From Bacteroidota bacterium (GTDB taxonomy: Bacteria > Bacteroidota > Bacteroidia > NS11-12g > UBA955): DNA of 64,000 nucleotides. Positions 36,458 to 47,345 of the stretch are shown here, one piece after another. The notes under the pieces are model-generated. The model was not told the origin of the DNA, did not search any database, and worked only from the letters and a program-made list of their open reading frames with translations. A program made the translations under genes and the position numbers. Location of the stretch: positions 1 to 64,000 of the forward strand of contig JAIYAW010000009.1 of the NCBI GenBank assembly GCA_027488835.1, read 5' to 3'. Positions within the stretch are counted from its first letter, which is position 1. Every line of letters begins with the position of its first letter.

Positions 36458-39400
36458 GTGCAAAAACTTTTAATTGTCTTTACTTTTTTCTTTCAAATAT
36501 TAAATTTAAACGCTCAATGCAGTTCTGCTTTTTCGTATTCAAAAACTGCTTGTACCGGAGAACAAAAACAATTTACAGCATCTACAACTGGGTCAACAAT
36601 TATTTACGATTGGAATTTTGGTGATCCCAATTCAGGTGCTGCGAACTTTGCATTCGCATACAATCCTCAGCATATTTTTAATAAAGCGGGCACATACAAA
36701 ATTCGACTTATTGTTAAAGATACCTCAATAAGTTGTGTTGACTCGCTGATTCAGAGTATAACTGTTTACGATAAACCAACCGCTAGTTTTACAATTGACA
36801 ATTCCTGTGAAAATTTGGCGTTGAAAATTACAAATACTTCTACTGAAAATAAATTAGATTCTGTTACACAATGGAAATGGGACTTCGGAAACGGTTCAAT
36901 AGATTCAGCAAAAAAACCAAATCACACCTATACTTCAACGGGTACGGATACCATTAAGTTGGTAGTAATTTCGAAAAACGGCTGTGTTGACTCATTTTCC
37001 AAAATCATTACCGTTTATCCCACTCCAGTTGGGAAAGTTTCAGATACGAGCATTTGCGAGAGAATTTCCCTTACATTCAGTGCCGATACATTATCGTCTG
37101 CAAAAAGTTATACTTGGAACTTTGGCGATTCAACAACAGGTTCTGGTCAAACATCGAAGCACGTTTATTCGGTCGCTAAAAAAGTGTATCCAAAATTAAC
37201 AGTGGCATTTGCAACTACGTCATGCACGGTAGATGTTGATTCGGTTTTAATTAATTCTACTCCAAACGCAACATTTAGTGTAATCAAAGACACACAGTGT
37301 TTCAGAAATAACAATGTTTGCATCAAATTATCTTCAAAAAACAAATCACTAAAATCTCGAAAAATAATTTTCGACGATGGTTACATCGACGATTTTAGTG
37401 CTTTGAAAGACACGCTCATTTGCCATGCTTATCTTGATAAAAACGGTGGCATATACAACATCACTGTTGAAATGGTTGATTCAAGCAATTGCAGCGCACA
37501 AATCACAAAGGATAGCGTGGTTTTCATACGGCCGATTGTTAGCGCCAAACTCGATAATTCAATTATCTCGGGTTGTTTTGGCACAACCGGTACTTTTACA
37601 AATAGTGCGAATATTGCGTTTTCGAAAGTGAAAAAATTCACATGGATTTTCGATGATGGCAGTATCGATACCACTAATTGGGCCAATACATCTCATAAAT
37701 ACACGAAAGATGGAGACTTTTATACAAAGTTGGCAATTACCGATGTCAATGGATGTACAGATACTTTTGTATCAAAAAATAGGGTTAGAAATACAAGCTA
37801 TCCATTGGATGCTAAAATTACAAAAATTTACAGCACTTGCTATAGTGACAATAAATTTGATTTTTCTCAAACTCCTATCACCAATTCAAAAATTACATGG
37901 AGTTTTTTAGGGCCAACTTCAAGCAATATATTTTCAGGGAGTTACCACTACGGCACTACGGGAGTATTTTATCCTTATGTTACAATCAGTAAAAATGGTT
38001 GCGATAGTATTCGCAAGCTTGATTCAATTGTAATTACTGGCCCTATCGCTAGATTTAAGCAAATTCAGAATCAATTTCAATGTCAAGCACACGATACTGT
38101 TTACTTTGAAAATGGATCTTATTCCTACAAAAACAAAAAATTGGTTTCTTTTTGGAACGCCGACGATTTAACATATACCTGCACTACAGATACCAAAGCG
38201 GGTATCAACGCAAACCAGAATTGCAACTATTCGAAAGATTCTCTGAAATTTAAGCATTATTACCCTCGGTTGGTTGATAAATGTTACAATGCTTCTTTGA
38301 GGGTTACAGACACCGCTTTAGGGTGCACAGATATTGCCTATGCGCAGCTTCCGTTAATGAAGCCCTTGGCTAAAGGAAGTTTTACCCCGTCTGATACTGT
38401 GGCTTGCCCGGGTCCAAGTTCCCTGCTTCAAAACAAAACTGTTTGGTTTGATTCTATTCGGCCTCAACCAAGTTGCCTCAAATATGCGATGTGGATAATG
38501 TGGGATTCTCTGCAAGCTGCCAAAAGTGGAAATTTTAATAACTATTGGTCTTTTAATAAATTCACACACAACTATGCACTTTCTCCGTTAGCGGGTGACT
38601 CATTGGGTTATGTCACTACCGGTTTGATTGTAGAAAATGGCACTGATACAAATGGTGTGGTTTGTAGAGACACAGCCTGGTTTCCACGAGTTATTCGAAT
38701 TGTAAGATTGAGTTCTAAATTTACCTCTACCTATAATCCGAATAAATATGTATGTAAAAACACAAAAATACTTTTCTATTTAGCCGATTCAAATCAAACA
38801 AAAGGTTCTAAATTTACTTGGGATTTTGGTGACGGAACTGTAGTCTCAGATACGGTTCAACATTTTAAATTTCATACTTATACAAAAGCAGGTGATTACA
38901 GGATAATTCTCAGAGTTGTTAATCCTACAGGATGCTTATTGCAAGATACCCAATTTATTCATGTTGGATTTAAAATGAATTTGAATTTAAGCAGAAACTC
39001 CGTTTGTGTGAGGGACACTATTGCTTTTCAAGAAGATTGTCGTTACTACCCAACAGGATCATCTCCGTCAGGTTTATTTAGCAATACTGCAAGGGCAACC
39101 GCAGGAAAAGAAAAATGTTGGTACAACCTCGATGATGGAAAAGGCTATAACTACATTGCATCCAACTTAAAGGTTGTTTACAACAGTCCGGGCATTTATA
39201 ATTTTTCCTTAATTGCCCGAGACAGTGCAGGTTGTTTTGATACTTTTAAAAATATCCGACAAGTGCAGGTATCCGGTTTGTACGCCGGCTTTACAACTCC
39301 TGTAGATACTTTCCTTTGTCCACAATCGGTGAAGCTTACATCCACAGCATCTACAACAGATTCGTCGAATAAAACGTTAAGTGGTGATTATATCAGTGAT

Positions 39401-42400
39401 TACTCATACGATATGGGTCCTCAATTTGCCATTATCAAATTTCCAAACCCAACTAAATTTCTGAATACCGGCACATACAAAATTACTCAAACTGTGAGAA
39501 ACAACAGGGGATGTGTTGATAGTTTCAAAAAAACGATACTCGTAGTTGGACCCACTGCGAAATATGAAATCATCCGAGATAGTATTGGTTGTAGTCCATT
39601 AAATGTGGTATTTAAGAATAAATCTACCTACGGTACAAATTACATTTGGCAGTTCAACGACATTAATAACAATAATTTAAATACCACCAGCGATACTTCC
39701 GTTAGTTTAAAATATACAGGTTATGGAGATTTTTACCCATATTTGATAGCCAGAGGAACATTTACAATCAATGGTTCAACCAATGTTTGTTCCACTATTT
39801 ATCCGGATACAAGTTTGGTATTTAAACACAAAATTACAGTCTGGGAATTGCCCAAAGTGGATTTTTATTGGAATACAAACTGCAAACAGCTTGCTACTAA
39901 TTTTTATAACTACGGCAGCATTAAAACTGGTTCTATGAAGAATTTTGTGTGGGAATTTGGTGATGGTACATCAAGCACCAAAGAAAATCCTTATCACCAA
40001 TGGAAAGACACCGGTTATTACAGGGTTAAACTCACCATATACTCTGATAAGGGCTGTTCTGATACCCTTGTAAAATATGTGAAAGTTTCGTTTGCTCCTG
40101 TACCTAATTTTAAGGTTACTTCCAATTGTATTGGTGAAACATCACAATTTACCGATCAATCTATATCCGTTGGTGATAAAATCCAATATTGGTACTGGGA
40201 TCTGGGTAATGGAACAGTTTCTGGAACTGCCAATCCCTCCGAAAAATATGTGACAGACAAAACCTATACGGTTAAGTTATTTGTAACAAATACTGCTGGT
40301 TGCACAGAAACAATTACAAAAGAATATACCATTTGGTCACGACCTGTTGTGTCCTTTACGAACAATCCAAAATGTGATAAAAATACCATATCATTTATCA
40401 ATAATTCAACTGGAAAACAGGCTTTGGAATCTCAAATATGGCATAGAGGCGACAATACAAAAGCAAATACATACAACGATACTCATTTGTACGCCAGTTA
40501 TGGTTTGTACACAACAAAATTAGTTGTAACCACCGAAAAAGGGTGCAAGGATTCTCTATCTCAAACAACAACCGTATTTCCTAATCCAACGGCTAAGGCA
40601 TCGGTAGACGACAGTGCTCAGTGCTTAACGCAGCATACCTTTAATATGCAGGATGTTTCTACAATTCCGTGGTCAACATTGAGTTCAAAATGGACATTAA
40701 GCAATGGGGTAACAAGTACTTCACAATTATTCAAATACCGGTTCGTTTTAGATGGGTATTATACCTCAAAACTTGTAAGTATTTCTAATTATGGCTGTAA
40801 AGATTCTGTAACTTTTCCAATTAGAGTGAAACCTTCCGTAATTCCTGATTACACAGTAAACAATATTCCTCAATGTTTTAATGTAAATCAATTTACCTTC
40901 ACAGAGGCAAGTACGCTGAACAGAGGAACATATACTTACCGCTGGGAATATGGTGATGGAGTTAAAGACAATGGCAAAACAGTAAAGCATCGCTATAAAG
41001 ATACAGGTCTATTTTATGTTCGTTTAATCACAAAAACGAACTTGAACTGTTTAGATACCATGATTAAAACAGTGAGGGTATTGCCAATGCCTAAGGCAAG
41101 TTTTTCTGTTCCTGATACGAACCAATGTTTGAGTACTAACAAGTATAACATTAGGAACAACACAACAATCAATTGGGGTAATTTATCTGCATATTGGACA
41201 TTTGGAGATGGATCCAATTCCTCGGTTTATAATCCCTCAAAAACTTACGCAGCCATTGGGAGATATTTGGTTACATTGTACACAAAATCAAACTTTGGTT
41301 GCGGCGATACTACTTCGAAATATTTCAGAGTAAACGTGATGTCGAAACCAAGTTTCACAGTGAACGATTCCGATCAATGTCATAACCAGAATGTCTTCAA
41401 ATTTACCAATACGAGCACCATATTCGCAGGTACAATAACCGCAAATTGGAGTTTCGGAAATGGAATTCACAGCACAACGTATAGTCCAACTTATACTTTC
41501 CCTGCGTATGGGACTTACCAAACAAAATTGCGCGCCATTTCAAATTATGGTTGTATGGACAGCATTACAAAAAATATCATCGTATACCCTATGCCGGCGG
41601 TGAAGATACAGGTGAATGATACCGATCAATGTATTAACCAGCAGAAATTTGTATTTACGGATATCAGTACAATTCCTTATGGCAACACAATTAGAAAATG
41701 GATGTTCCATGATTCTAGCTCTGTGAAGAGTGTGGTCAATAGGACATATGCAAAGGATACATTTTATTTTGTGAAATTAATTAAAACTAGCCAATATGGT
41801 TGTATTGATTCTGCCCGCAGAAAAATGATTCTATTTACCAAACCGAATCCGTCATTTACATTAAACGACTCAGACCAATGTTTGCGATGGAATACCTTTA
41901 TTTTAACATCCACTACAACCATAAAAAATGGTACATTTTCATACATTTGGAAATATCCAAATAATACCACACAAAATACTTCAGTGGGAACCTATAAGCA
42001 TGCATCTGTTGGGAATTTATATCCAAAAATAATTGTTACCAGCAACCATGGTTGCGTCGATTCATTCAGTAGAAAGGCAATTACTTTCCCAATGCCTGTA
42101 TCGAAAATTACATTTAACGACAGTGACCAATGTGTAAGATATAATTCATTTAAAGTAACTGCAAGTTCAACGGTAAGTTCTGGCACCGTAACCAATAAAG
42201 GGTTTTGGGGAGATGGAAAAACCTACACCGGAAATAGCAATTTTAATAAATATGCCAACTCAGGAACTTATGATGTAATGAACATTGCAACTTCAAACAA
42301 CAATTGCATAGATACACTCATCAAAAAAACCATCGCTTTTCCAATGCCGGTGGGTAAATACAAAGTGAATGACTCTGCGCAATGTAATGCGAACCAGAGT

Positions 42401-45400
42401 TTTGTGTTCACCGATATTTCAACAATTTCATCTGGTAGCTACACCCGGAAATGGTTGTTTGCAGATTCAAATTCCAACCGACCTATTGTTACCCGAAAAT
42501 TTACTCCTGATACCACACACCATATTACGCTGGTTGCCACTTCCAACTTTGGATGTTTAGATACCTTTAAAAATAAAGTTACCGTTCATTCAATGCCGAA
42601 AGTGTTTTATACGGCTTCAGATAGCTCACTGTGTTCTACGCAGAATACATTCACTTACACAAATAAATCTGGAATACGCAAAGGGAAATTAAGTTATAAA
42701 TGGACCTACTCCGATACAAAATCGGACACCGTAAAAAGTCCAACCCATGTATTTTCTTCCTTTGGGAATTATCTCGTTAAACTTGTTGCCACCTCCGAAA
42801 AAGGTTGTAAAGATTCATTTGGCAAAACCTCTTATGTAAGGCCAATGCCAAAAACCATCATCGGTATTAACGATTCTAATCAGTGTGTAAACCAACAACT
42901 ATTTACATTCAACGACCTTTCGACAGTTTCGTATGGTACATACATCAGGAAATGGAAGTTCCACGACTCTACTTCAACCCTGAAAAGTCCCTCAAGAAAA
43001 TACACCAAAGACACTTTTTACAAAGTTAAATTGGTTACAACAAGCCAATATGGTTGCATAGACTCACTTACTATTTCCATTGAAGTCTATCCAAAGCCTT
43101 ATCCATCATTCACCACAAATGATACCGACCAATGTTTGCGTTACAATAACTTCCAATTCACCAACAAATCAAAAGTGAAATATGGTTCCATCACCAAGAA
43201 TAGTTGGAAATATTCTGATGGGCAATCTCAAACTTCAGTGAATGGTAATAATAAATATCCCAATTTTAGTACCCACTTTGCTCAGTTAATTTCAACCACG
43301 AACTATGGTTGCGTAGATTCAATTCAGAAAACCATGATTGTTTGGCCCATGCCCGTTTCAAAGTACACGGTGAAAGATAGTGCCCAATGTTACCGAACAA
43401 ATGCTTTTGCAATCACACCAAATTCCACAATCAATTATGGAAGCATGACCTATAAAACAACTTGGGGTGATACCATTCAAGCGGCTACATCCGTATTGAA
43501 ACACGTTTATCCGAATTATGGAACTTATAAGTTGGCTTTTGTTACAACATCAAATAACCAATGTATTGATACTTTCTTTAATCAAATTGTGGTGCATCCA
43601 ATGCCAAAGGCGAAGTTTACAATTAACGATACAGCACAGTGTATTAACAACCAGAATTTTATTTTCACAGACATATCAAGCGTTGCGCTAGGCACCAACA
43701 CCCGTAGATGGATTTTTTCAGGGACAAATAATTTTGCATCCCCTACAACTTATACTTTCAATTCAGATACCAACCATGTTATTGCTTTAATTGAAACATC
43801 CAACAAAGGTTGTTTGGATACCAATTACAGAATCATTACGGTGCATTCAAAGCCCACACCAAAATTCACAGTGAACGACAGTGCACAATGCCTACGTCAA
43901 AATAATTATGTTTTCACAAATATTTCTGGTATTCGAAAAGGCTCATTAACCTACAATTGGGCGTTTAATGATTTTACAACATCAACAACAATTTCTCCAA
44001 CCCATAAATATAAAAAATGGGCCATTTATAGGCCTATTTTAAGGGCAACTTCTGAAAAAGGATGTTCTGATACATTTGGACGTTTTGTCAAAGTAAACGA
44101 CATGCCATTGCTTGATTTGAATACCAATGATTCATCGCAATGTGTAAACAATCAGTCCTTTGTTTTCAAATCATTATCAACCATTGGCGAAGGAAATTTG
44201 GCTTCTAGTTGGGTTATTAATGACGGATTTAATAGCAATCTGAAAACATTCACACGTTTCTTTCCGAAAGATACCATTTATGAAATCAAATTGGTAGAAA
44301 AATCAAACTTTGGTTGCATCGATTCCGTTACAGAACAGTTTGTAACTTATCCAAAACCCATGGAAAAATTTGATATCAATGCACCAAAGCAATGTTTGTT
44401 TCAAAATAAATATGTGTTTACAAATAAAACCACGGTCAAATATGGTTCTATGGCCCACAAATGGGAATTTGGCGATGGTGCTGCCATGAATGCACCCAAT
44501 GCTTCACATTTTTATGTGAAGGATACTACTTTCATCGTAAAATTAACAACCATCACCAATTTCGGTTGCACAGATACCATATCGAAAATCGTAGAAGTCA
44601 TGTCCATGCCAAAAGTCAACTTTTCCATCAACGACGTTGGACAATGCTTCAAAACCCAAGATTTCCAGCTACAAGATCTTACTAAAATCAAAAAAGGCAC
44701 CCTCTCATCTGCATGGGATTTTGGTGATTCATCCGCTTCCTTAGACGCAACTACATCGCATGCCTATGACCGCATTGGCAATTACAGAATCAAGTTGGTT
44801 TCCACCTCAGACTTTGGGTGCAAAGATTCTATGAACAAACAAGTTTGGGTAAATCCAAATGCAAATCCATCCTTCCAAATCAATGATACCGGACAATGTG
44901 AGTTAAATGATTTATTCGTTTTCCAATCAACAAGTACCATTATAAAAGGAAATATTTTCCAATATGTATTCAATTTAGGGAGAAACGACATTCGAAATGG
45001 ATTCAAACAAAGTAAACAATACGGTTATTCAGGCATTGAAACCATCACGCTGTATACCTTTTCCGACAGTGGTTGTGTAGACAGTACGAAACGGATAATA
45101 CAAATTTATCCCAAACCCAAGTCGAGGATGCTCATAAACGACAGTGCCCAATGCTTCAGGCAAAATGATTATTTATTTACCAATGTGAGCACCGATAGTT
45201 TTGGATTGAAAAATACCTATTGGAACATTGACAATACCAACTTTATAGATCCAAATTCTGTGAATTATAAATTTAGAGATACAGGATTTAAGAAAATCGT
45301 ATTAGTACAGTCAAACGTTTTTGATTGCTTAGACACCTTGTACAAGCTTGTGTATGTGAAGCCAATGCCGGATCCAGCTTTCGCTAAATTGAAAACACAT

Positions 45401-46075
45401 TATTGCCAAGGTAATCCATTTGAAACCATTGTGCCCAATACAGCAGGTGGTGTTTTTGAGGGACGTAATATGCAGGGGAATTTGTTTGTTCCTCGCATCT
45501 TGTGGGCCGATACCGTGAAATATATCATAACCGTAAACGGATGTTCAGATAGCAGTATACAATATACCCAAGTTTTCCCAAAACCAACGGTGGATTTAGG
45601 CAATGATACCACAATTTGCAAGAATGAAATTTTGGAATTAGAGGTGAAATCTTGGAATTCTACTTACCTCTGGAGAGATGGTATAACCACACCAATCCGC
45701 AGAATTAACAAAGAAGGCATTTACATTGTGGACGTTACGAATATCTGTGGAGTGATTTCAGATACCATTCGTGTGGGTTATCTCAACGAGGATTGTCATA
45801 TTTTAGTTCCCACTGCATTTACGCCAAACGGCGACGGTTTAAATGACCTTTACAAACCGGTCACAACCGATGTTACGTGGTTGAAATATCAAATTTTGAA
45901 TCGCTGGGGCGAAATCTTGTTTAAAGGTGATCAAAATTCTCCAGGGTGGGATGGAGTTGCCAATGGAGATCAAGCAATGAGTGGTGCTTACATTTTGAAC
46001 TATCAATATCAATACCGCTCATCGTATCGCGATGTAGTAATAAACAAATCATTGGTGTTTTACTTGATACGATAA
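36458..46075 (+). CDS. 3205-residue PKD-repeat surface protein with T9SS type B C-terminal domain
   Basis: The start is GTG; the first residues (QKLLIVFTFFFQILNLNAQ) are a signal peptide, and no in-frame ATG serves better. The N-terminal 1350 residues are diverse PKD/Ig-like units. From about 1385 to 2930 there are 19 regular units of about 82 residues. Each starts near NDxxQC, has a central W-x-F-x-D/G strand, then GCxDS, and ends with a P-M-P-type linker. Several of them form a higher-order block repeat of five units. The last 90 residues (LVPTAFTPNGDGLNDLY ... WGEILFKG ... PGWDG) are a CHU_C T9SS type B signal. The product is expected on the cell surface as a very long fibre, possibly for adhesion or gliding. 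No SprF partner lies next to it. Confidence 0.92.
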   Translation: MQKLLIVFTFFFQILNLNAQCSSAFSYSKTACTGEQKQFTASTTGSTIIYDWNFGDPNSGAANFAFAYNPQHIFNKAGTYKIRLIVKDTSISCVDSLIQSITVYDKPTASFTIDNSCENLALKITNTSTENKLDSVTQWKWDFGNGSIDSAKKPNHTYTSTGTDTIKLVVISKNGCVDSFSKIITVYPTPVGKVSDTSICERISLTFSADTLSSAKSYTWNFGDSTTGSGQTSKHVYSVAKKVYPKLTVAFATTSCTVDVDSVLINSTPNATFSVIKDTQCFRNNNVCIKLSSKNKSLKSRKIIFDDGYIDDFSALKDTLICHAYLDKNGGIYNITVEMVDSSNCSAQITKDSVVFIRPIVSAKLDNSIISGCFGTTGTFTNSANIAFSKVKKFTWIFDDGSIDTTNWANTSHKYTKDGDFYTKLAITDVNGCTDTFVSKNRVRNTSYPLDAKITKIYSTCYSDNKFDFSQTPITNSKITWSFLGPTSSNIFSGSYHYGTTGVFYPYVTISKNGCDSIRKLDSIVITGPIARFKQIQNQFQCQAHDTVYFENGSYSYKNKKLVSFWNADDLTYTCTTDTKAGINANQNCNYSKDSLKFKHYYPRLVDKCYNASLRVTDTALGCTDIAYAQLPLMKPLAKGSFTPSDTVACPGPSSLLQNKTVWFDSIRPQPSCLKYAMWIMWDSLQAAKSGNFNNYWSFNKFTHNYALSPLAGDSLGYVTTGLIVENGTDTNGVVCRDTAWFPRVIRIVRLSSKFTSTYNPNKYVCKNTKILFYLADSNQTKGSKFTWDFGDGTVVSDTVQHFKFHTYTKAGDYRIILRVVNPTGCLLQDTQFIHVGFKMNLNLSRNSVCVRDTIAFQEDCRYYPTGSSPSGLFSNTARATAGKEKCWYNLDDGKGYNYIASNLKVVYNSPGIYNFSLIARDSAGCFDTFKNIRQVQVSGLYAGFTTPVDTFLCPQSVKLTSTASTTDSSNKTLSGDYISDYSYDMGPQFAIIKFPNPTKFLNTGTYKITQTVRNNRGCVDSFKKTILVVGPTAKYEIIRDSIGCSPLNVVFKNKSTYGTNYIWQFNDINNNNLNTTSDTSVSLKYTGYGDFYPYLIARGTFTINGSTNVCSTIYPDTSLVFKHKITVWELPKVDFYWNTNCKQLATNFYNYGSIKTGSMKNFVWEFGDGTSSTKENPYHQWKDTGYYRVKLTIYSDKGCSDTLVKYVKVSFAPVPNFKVTSNCIGETSQFTDQSISVGDKIQYWYWDLGNGTVSGTANPSEKYVTDKTYTVKLFVTNTAGCTETITKEYTIWSRPVVSFTNNPKCDKNTISFINNSTGKQALESQIWHRGDNTKANTYNDTHLYASYGLYTTKLVVTTEKGCKDSLSQTTTVFPNPTAKASVDDSAQCLTQHTFNMQDVSTIPWSTLSSKWTLSNGVTSTSQLFKYRFVLDGYYTSKLVSISNYGCKDSVTFPIRVKPSVIPDYTVNNIPQCFNVNQFTFTEASTLNRGTYTYRWEYGDGVKDNGKTVKHRYKDTGLFYVRLITKTNLNCLDTMIKTVRVLPMPKASFSVPDTNQCLSTNKYNIRNNTTINWGNLSAYWTFGDGSNSSVYNPSKTYAAIGRYLVTLYTKSNFGCGDTTSKYFRVNVMSKPSFTVNDSDQCHNQNVFKFTNTSTIFAGTITANWSFGNGIHSTTYSPTYTFPAYGTYQTKLRAISNYGCMDSITKNIIVYPMPAVKIQVNDTDQCINQQKFVFTDISTIPYGNTIRKWMFHDSSSVKSVVNRTYAKDTFYFVKLIKTSQYGCIDSARRKMILFTKPNPSFTLNDSDQCLRWNTFILTSTTTIKNGTFSYIWKYPNNTTQNTSVGTYKHASVGNLYPKIIVTSNHGCVDSFSRKAITFPMPVSKITFNDSDQCVRYNSFKVTASSTVSSGTVTNKGFWGDGKTYTGNSNFNKYANSGTYDVMNIATSNNNCIDTLIKKTIAFPMPVGKYKVNDSAQCNANQSFVFTDISTISSGSYTRKWLFADSNSNRPIVTRKFTPDTTHHITLVATSNFGCLDTFKNKVTVHSMPKVFYTASDSSLCSTQNTFTYTNKSGIRKGKLSYKWTYSDTKSDTVKSPTHVFSSFGNYLVKLVATSEKGCKDSFGKTSYVRPMPKTIIGINDSNQCVNQQLFTFNDLSTVSYGTYIRKWKFHDSTSTLKSPSRKYTKDTFYKVKLVTTSQYGCIDSLTISIEVYPKPYPSFTTNDTDQCLRYNNFQFTNKSKVKYGSITKNSWKYSDGQSQTSVNGNNKYPNFSTHFAQLISTTNYGCVDSIQKTMIVWPMPVSKYTVKDSAQCYRTNAFAITPNSTINYGSMTYKTTWGDTIQAATSVLKHVYPNYGTYKLAFVTTSNNQCIDTFFNQIVVHPMPKAKFTINDTAQCINNQNFIFTDISSVALGTNTRRWIFSGTNNFASPTTYTFNSDTNHVIALIETSNKGCLDTNYRIITVHSKPTPKFTVNDSAQCLRQNNYVFTNISGIRKGSLTYNWAFNDFTTSTTISPTHKYKKWAIYRPILRATSEKGCSDTFGRFVKVNDMPLLDLNTNDSSQCVNNQSFVFKSLSTIGEGNLASSWVINDGFNSNLKTFTRFFPKDTIYEIKLVEKSNFGCIDSVTEQFVTYPKPMEKFDINAPKQCLFQNKYVFTNKTTVKYGSMAHKWEFGDGAAMNAPNASHFYVKDTTFIVKLTTITNFGCTDTISKIVEVMSMPKVNFSINDVGQCFKTQDFQLQDLTKIKKGTLSSAWDFGDSSASLDATTSHAYDRIGNYRIKLVSTSDFGCKDSMNKQVWVNPNANPSFQINDTGQCELNDLFVFQSTSTIIKGNIFQYVFNLGRNDIRNGFKQSKQYGYSGIETITLYTFSDSGCVDSTKRIIQIYPKPKSRMLINDSAQCFRQNDYLFTNVSTDSFGLKNTYWNIDNTNFIDPNSVNYKFRDTGFKKIVLVQSNVFDCLDTLYKLVYVKPMPDPAFAKLKTHYCQGNPFETIVPNTAGGVFEGRNMQGNLFVPRILWADTVKYIITVNGCSDSSIQYTQVFPKPTVDLGNDTTICKNEILELEVKSWNSTYLWRDGITTPIRRINKEGIYIVDVTNICGVISDTIRVGYLNEDCHILVPTAFTPNGDGLNDLYKPVTTDVTWLKYQILNRWGEILFKGDQNSPGWDGVANGDQAMSGAYILNYQYQYRSSYRDVVINKSLVFYLIR
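41600..44600 (+). repeat. Higher-order repeat: five-PKD block of about 1.25 kb, 2.4 copies
   Basis: Units 1-5 starting near 41600 match units 6-10 starting near 42850 position by position. Matching pairs are CINQQ.F with CVNQQ.F, KDTFYFVKL with KDTFYKVKL, the units with TDIS and VHSMP / VHSKP, and SGIRKGKL with SGIRKGSL. A third copy begins near 44109 and lasts about two units. Confidence 0.7.
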
Positions 46076-46166
46076 TTTGATTACAATGCAAATTAAGGCC
46101 TGTAGGGCAGGAGATACTTGTTAAATCCTTTTGTTTTTTCAAACGGTTGGATTTCCTAAAATTCTA

Positions 46167-46652
46167 TTAGCCTACGAATGACGAAAGGTCTATTTTGGGA
46201 TTATACTGAATAACTAAGTCTTCACCGTTCCAAATGGCTTCGGAGCTTTCGAGGCGACGGTGACTGCTTTGATCCAATGTGGCACCAACATAATCTTCAA
46301 TCAAATCTTCGATGAAAACCCTTTCTCCAATTTGAATGTCGTTGGGAATTAAGTAGGCGGCAAAAGGGGAAGCGAAATTGTAGGGATAATATTCGCTCCA
46401 ATTGATTGCGGTTTCCCAATCTGGATTTTCCAACAACTCATAAAAGGTCCTAACATCGCTAGTTACCTCAATTTGGCCTGTGGTTTTGTTCTGAATAACA
46501 GCATAACTTGATCGGATTTTAGAAGAAGGAACTAATATCTTCAATAACGGTTTAAGTCCTTGATTGGCAGCTTCATTGATGCTGTTTTTGTTGCGCGCAG
46601 TTTTGATCACGCGGAGCTTATTTGCGTTTTTATTTTTGTTCCAGAATTCCAT
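46167..46652 (-). CDS. Conserved-looking hypothetical protein, downstream partner of a Cys-motif protein
   Basis: The protein has 161 residues, soluble, without signal or membrane segments. The basic N-terminus is followed by a mixed alpha/beta region with SDVRTFYELLENPDW, YPYNFASPFAAYLIP and RVFIEDLIEDYVG. I do not recognise it. It overlaps the upstream gene by 23 bases in another frame, so translation is likely coupled and the products may work together. Confidence 0.65.
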   Translation of the reverse strand: MEFWNKNKNANKLRVIKTARNKNSINEAANQGLKPLLKILVPSSKIRSSYAVIQNKTTGQIEVTSDVRTFYELLENPDWETAINWSEYYPYNFASPFAAYLIPNDIQIGERVFIEDLIEDYVGATLDQSSHRRLESSEAIWNGEDLVIQYNPKIDLSSFVG

Positions 46653-46908
46653 TTGAAATGATTCGTAGGTTGTGTTGATTTAAGTTTAATTTCAAGCAGG
46701 TGTCGGCGTTTTGAGTTACCATTTGTAGCAGTTCATCATCCGTCAAATATTTTGTATCGATGATGAGGTGATCGCAATTCGAACATTTGCGGGATGTTGA
46801 ATTTGTGGCTTCTAGATCGTCCCAATTTATTTTGTAGGGACAATTCATCTTCTTAATAAATTCGCCGTTGTTGGTATAAATTTCCTTAGTTATTGGATCA
46901 AATCTCAT
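46630..46908 (-). CDS. Small protein with CxxC motif, unknown function
   Basis: The protein has 92 residues. Notable features are MNCPYKINWDDL, then RKCSNCDHLIIDTKYLTDDELL and NADTCLKLNL. The Cys-x-x-Cys plus outlying cysteines suggest metal or redox binding. This layout (FDP..T, CPY..W, CSxCD, D-T-x-LTDDEL, CLKLN) recurs in hypothetical proteins of many bacteria as far as I recall, but no function is known to me. It heads a two-gene operon. Confidence 0.65.
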   Translation of the reverse strand: MRFDPITKEIYTNNGEFIKKMNCPYKINWDDLEATNSTSRKCSNCDHLIIDTKYLTDDELLQMVTQNADTCLKLNLNQHNLRIISNGILEQK

Positions 46909-47015
46909 GAAGCATTTTGTTTTGAGGGATATTCGCTTGTTCTCAAAAATAGTAAAATAATTGGTGATTTTAAGGGATCGATAATCAATTATTGAACAAA
47001 AGCCATTTAAATCAT

Positions 47016-47023
47016 TATCTTTA
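47016..47023 (+). promoter_or_regulatory. -7-like box before the small exported protein
   Basis: TATCTTTA is one base off TAnnTTTG and lies 4 bases before the ATG at 47028. Confidence 0.35.
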
Positions 47024-47027
47024 ACAA

Positions 47028-47312
47028 ATGATGAAAAAACTAATTATGGTATTTGCTTTCTTATTGACAACGTCAATATATGCGCAAACGAAAAGAGATG
47101 GAACACCCGACATGAGATATAATGTTAACAAAGGTTCAAGCATGCCCTCAATAAATTATTCAACACCCAGTTCAAATAGAGATTATCCAAATGGCGGACA
47201 AATTAAAATGCAAACTGGGTATATGAAAAATAGTGGCATTTATGTGGCTCCACATATAAAAACCACACCTGATAATGTACGTTGGAATAATTACAAGCCG
47301 CGTAAAAGGTAA
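47028..47312 (+). CDS. Small exported protein with GY..NS/GxYVxPH motif
   Basis: The protein has 94 residues with a signal peptide (KKLIMVFAFLLTTSIYAQ). The C-terminal part reads GYMKNSGIYVAPHIKTTPDN followed by NNYKPRKR. A GTYVxPHxRTxPDxxxxNN-type motif is frequent at the ends of small exported Bacteroidota proteins. The function is unknown. Confidence 0.7.
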   Translation: MMKKLIMVFAFLLTTSIYAQTKRDGTPDMRYNVNKGSSMPSINYSTPSSNRDYPNGGQIKMQTGYMKNSGIYVAPHIKTTPDNVRWNNYKPRKR

Positions 47313-47345
47313 TCTAAACTCAAATACAGGTAACGGTTGTAGCAA

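Noticed and set aside
40600..45350. Regular spacing of about 245 bases that could suggest a repeat array
   Set aside because: The period is that of the PKD domain and the frame is open throughout, so this is protein repetition and not CRISPR or satellite DNA.
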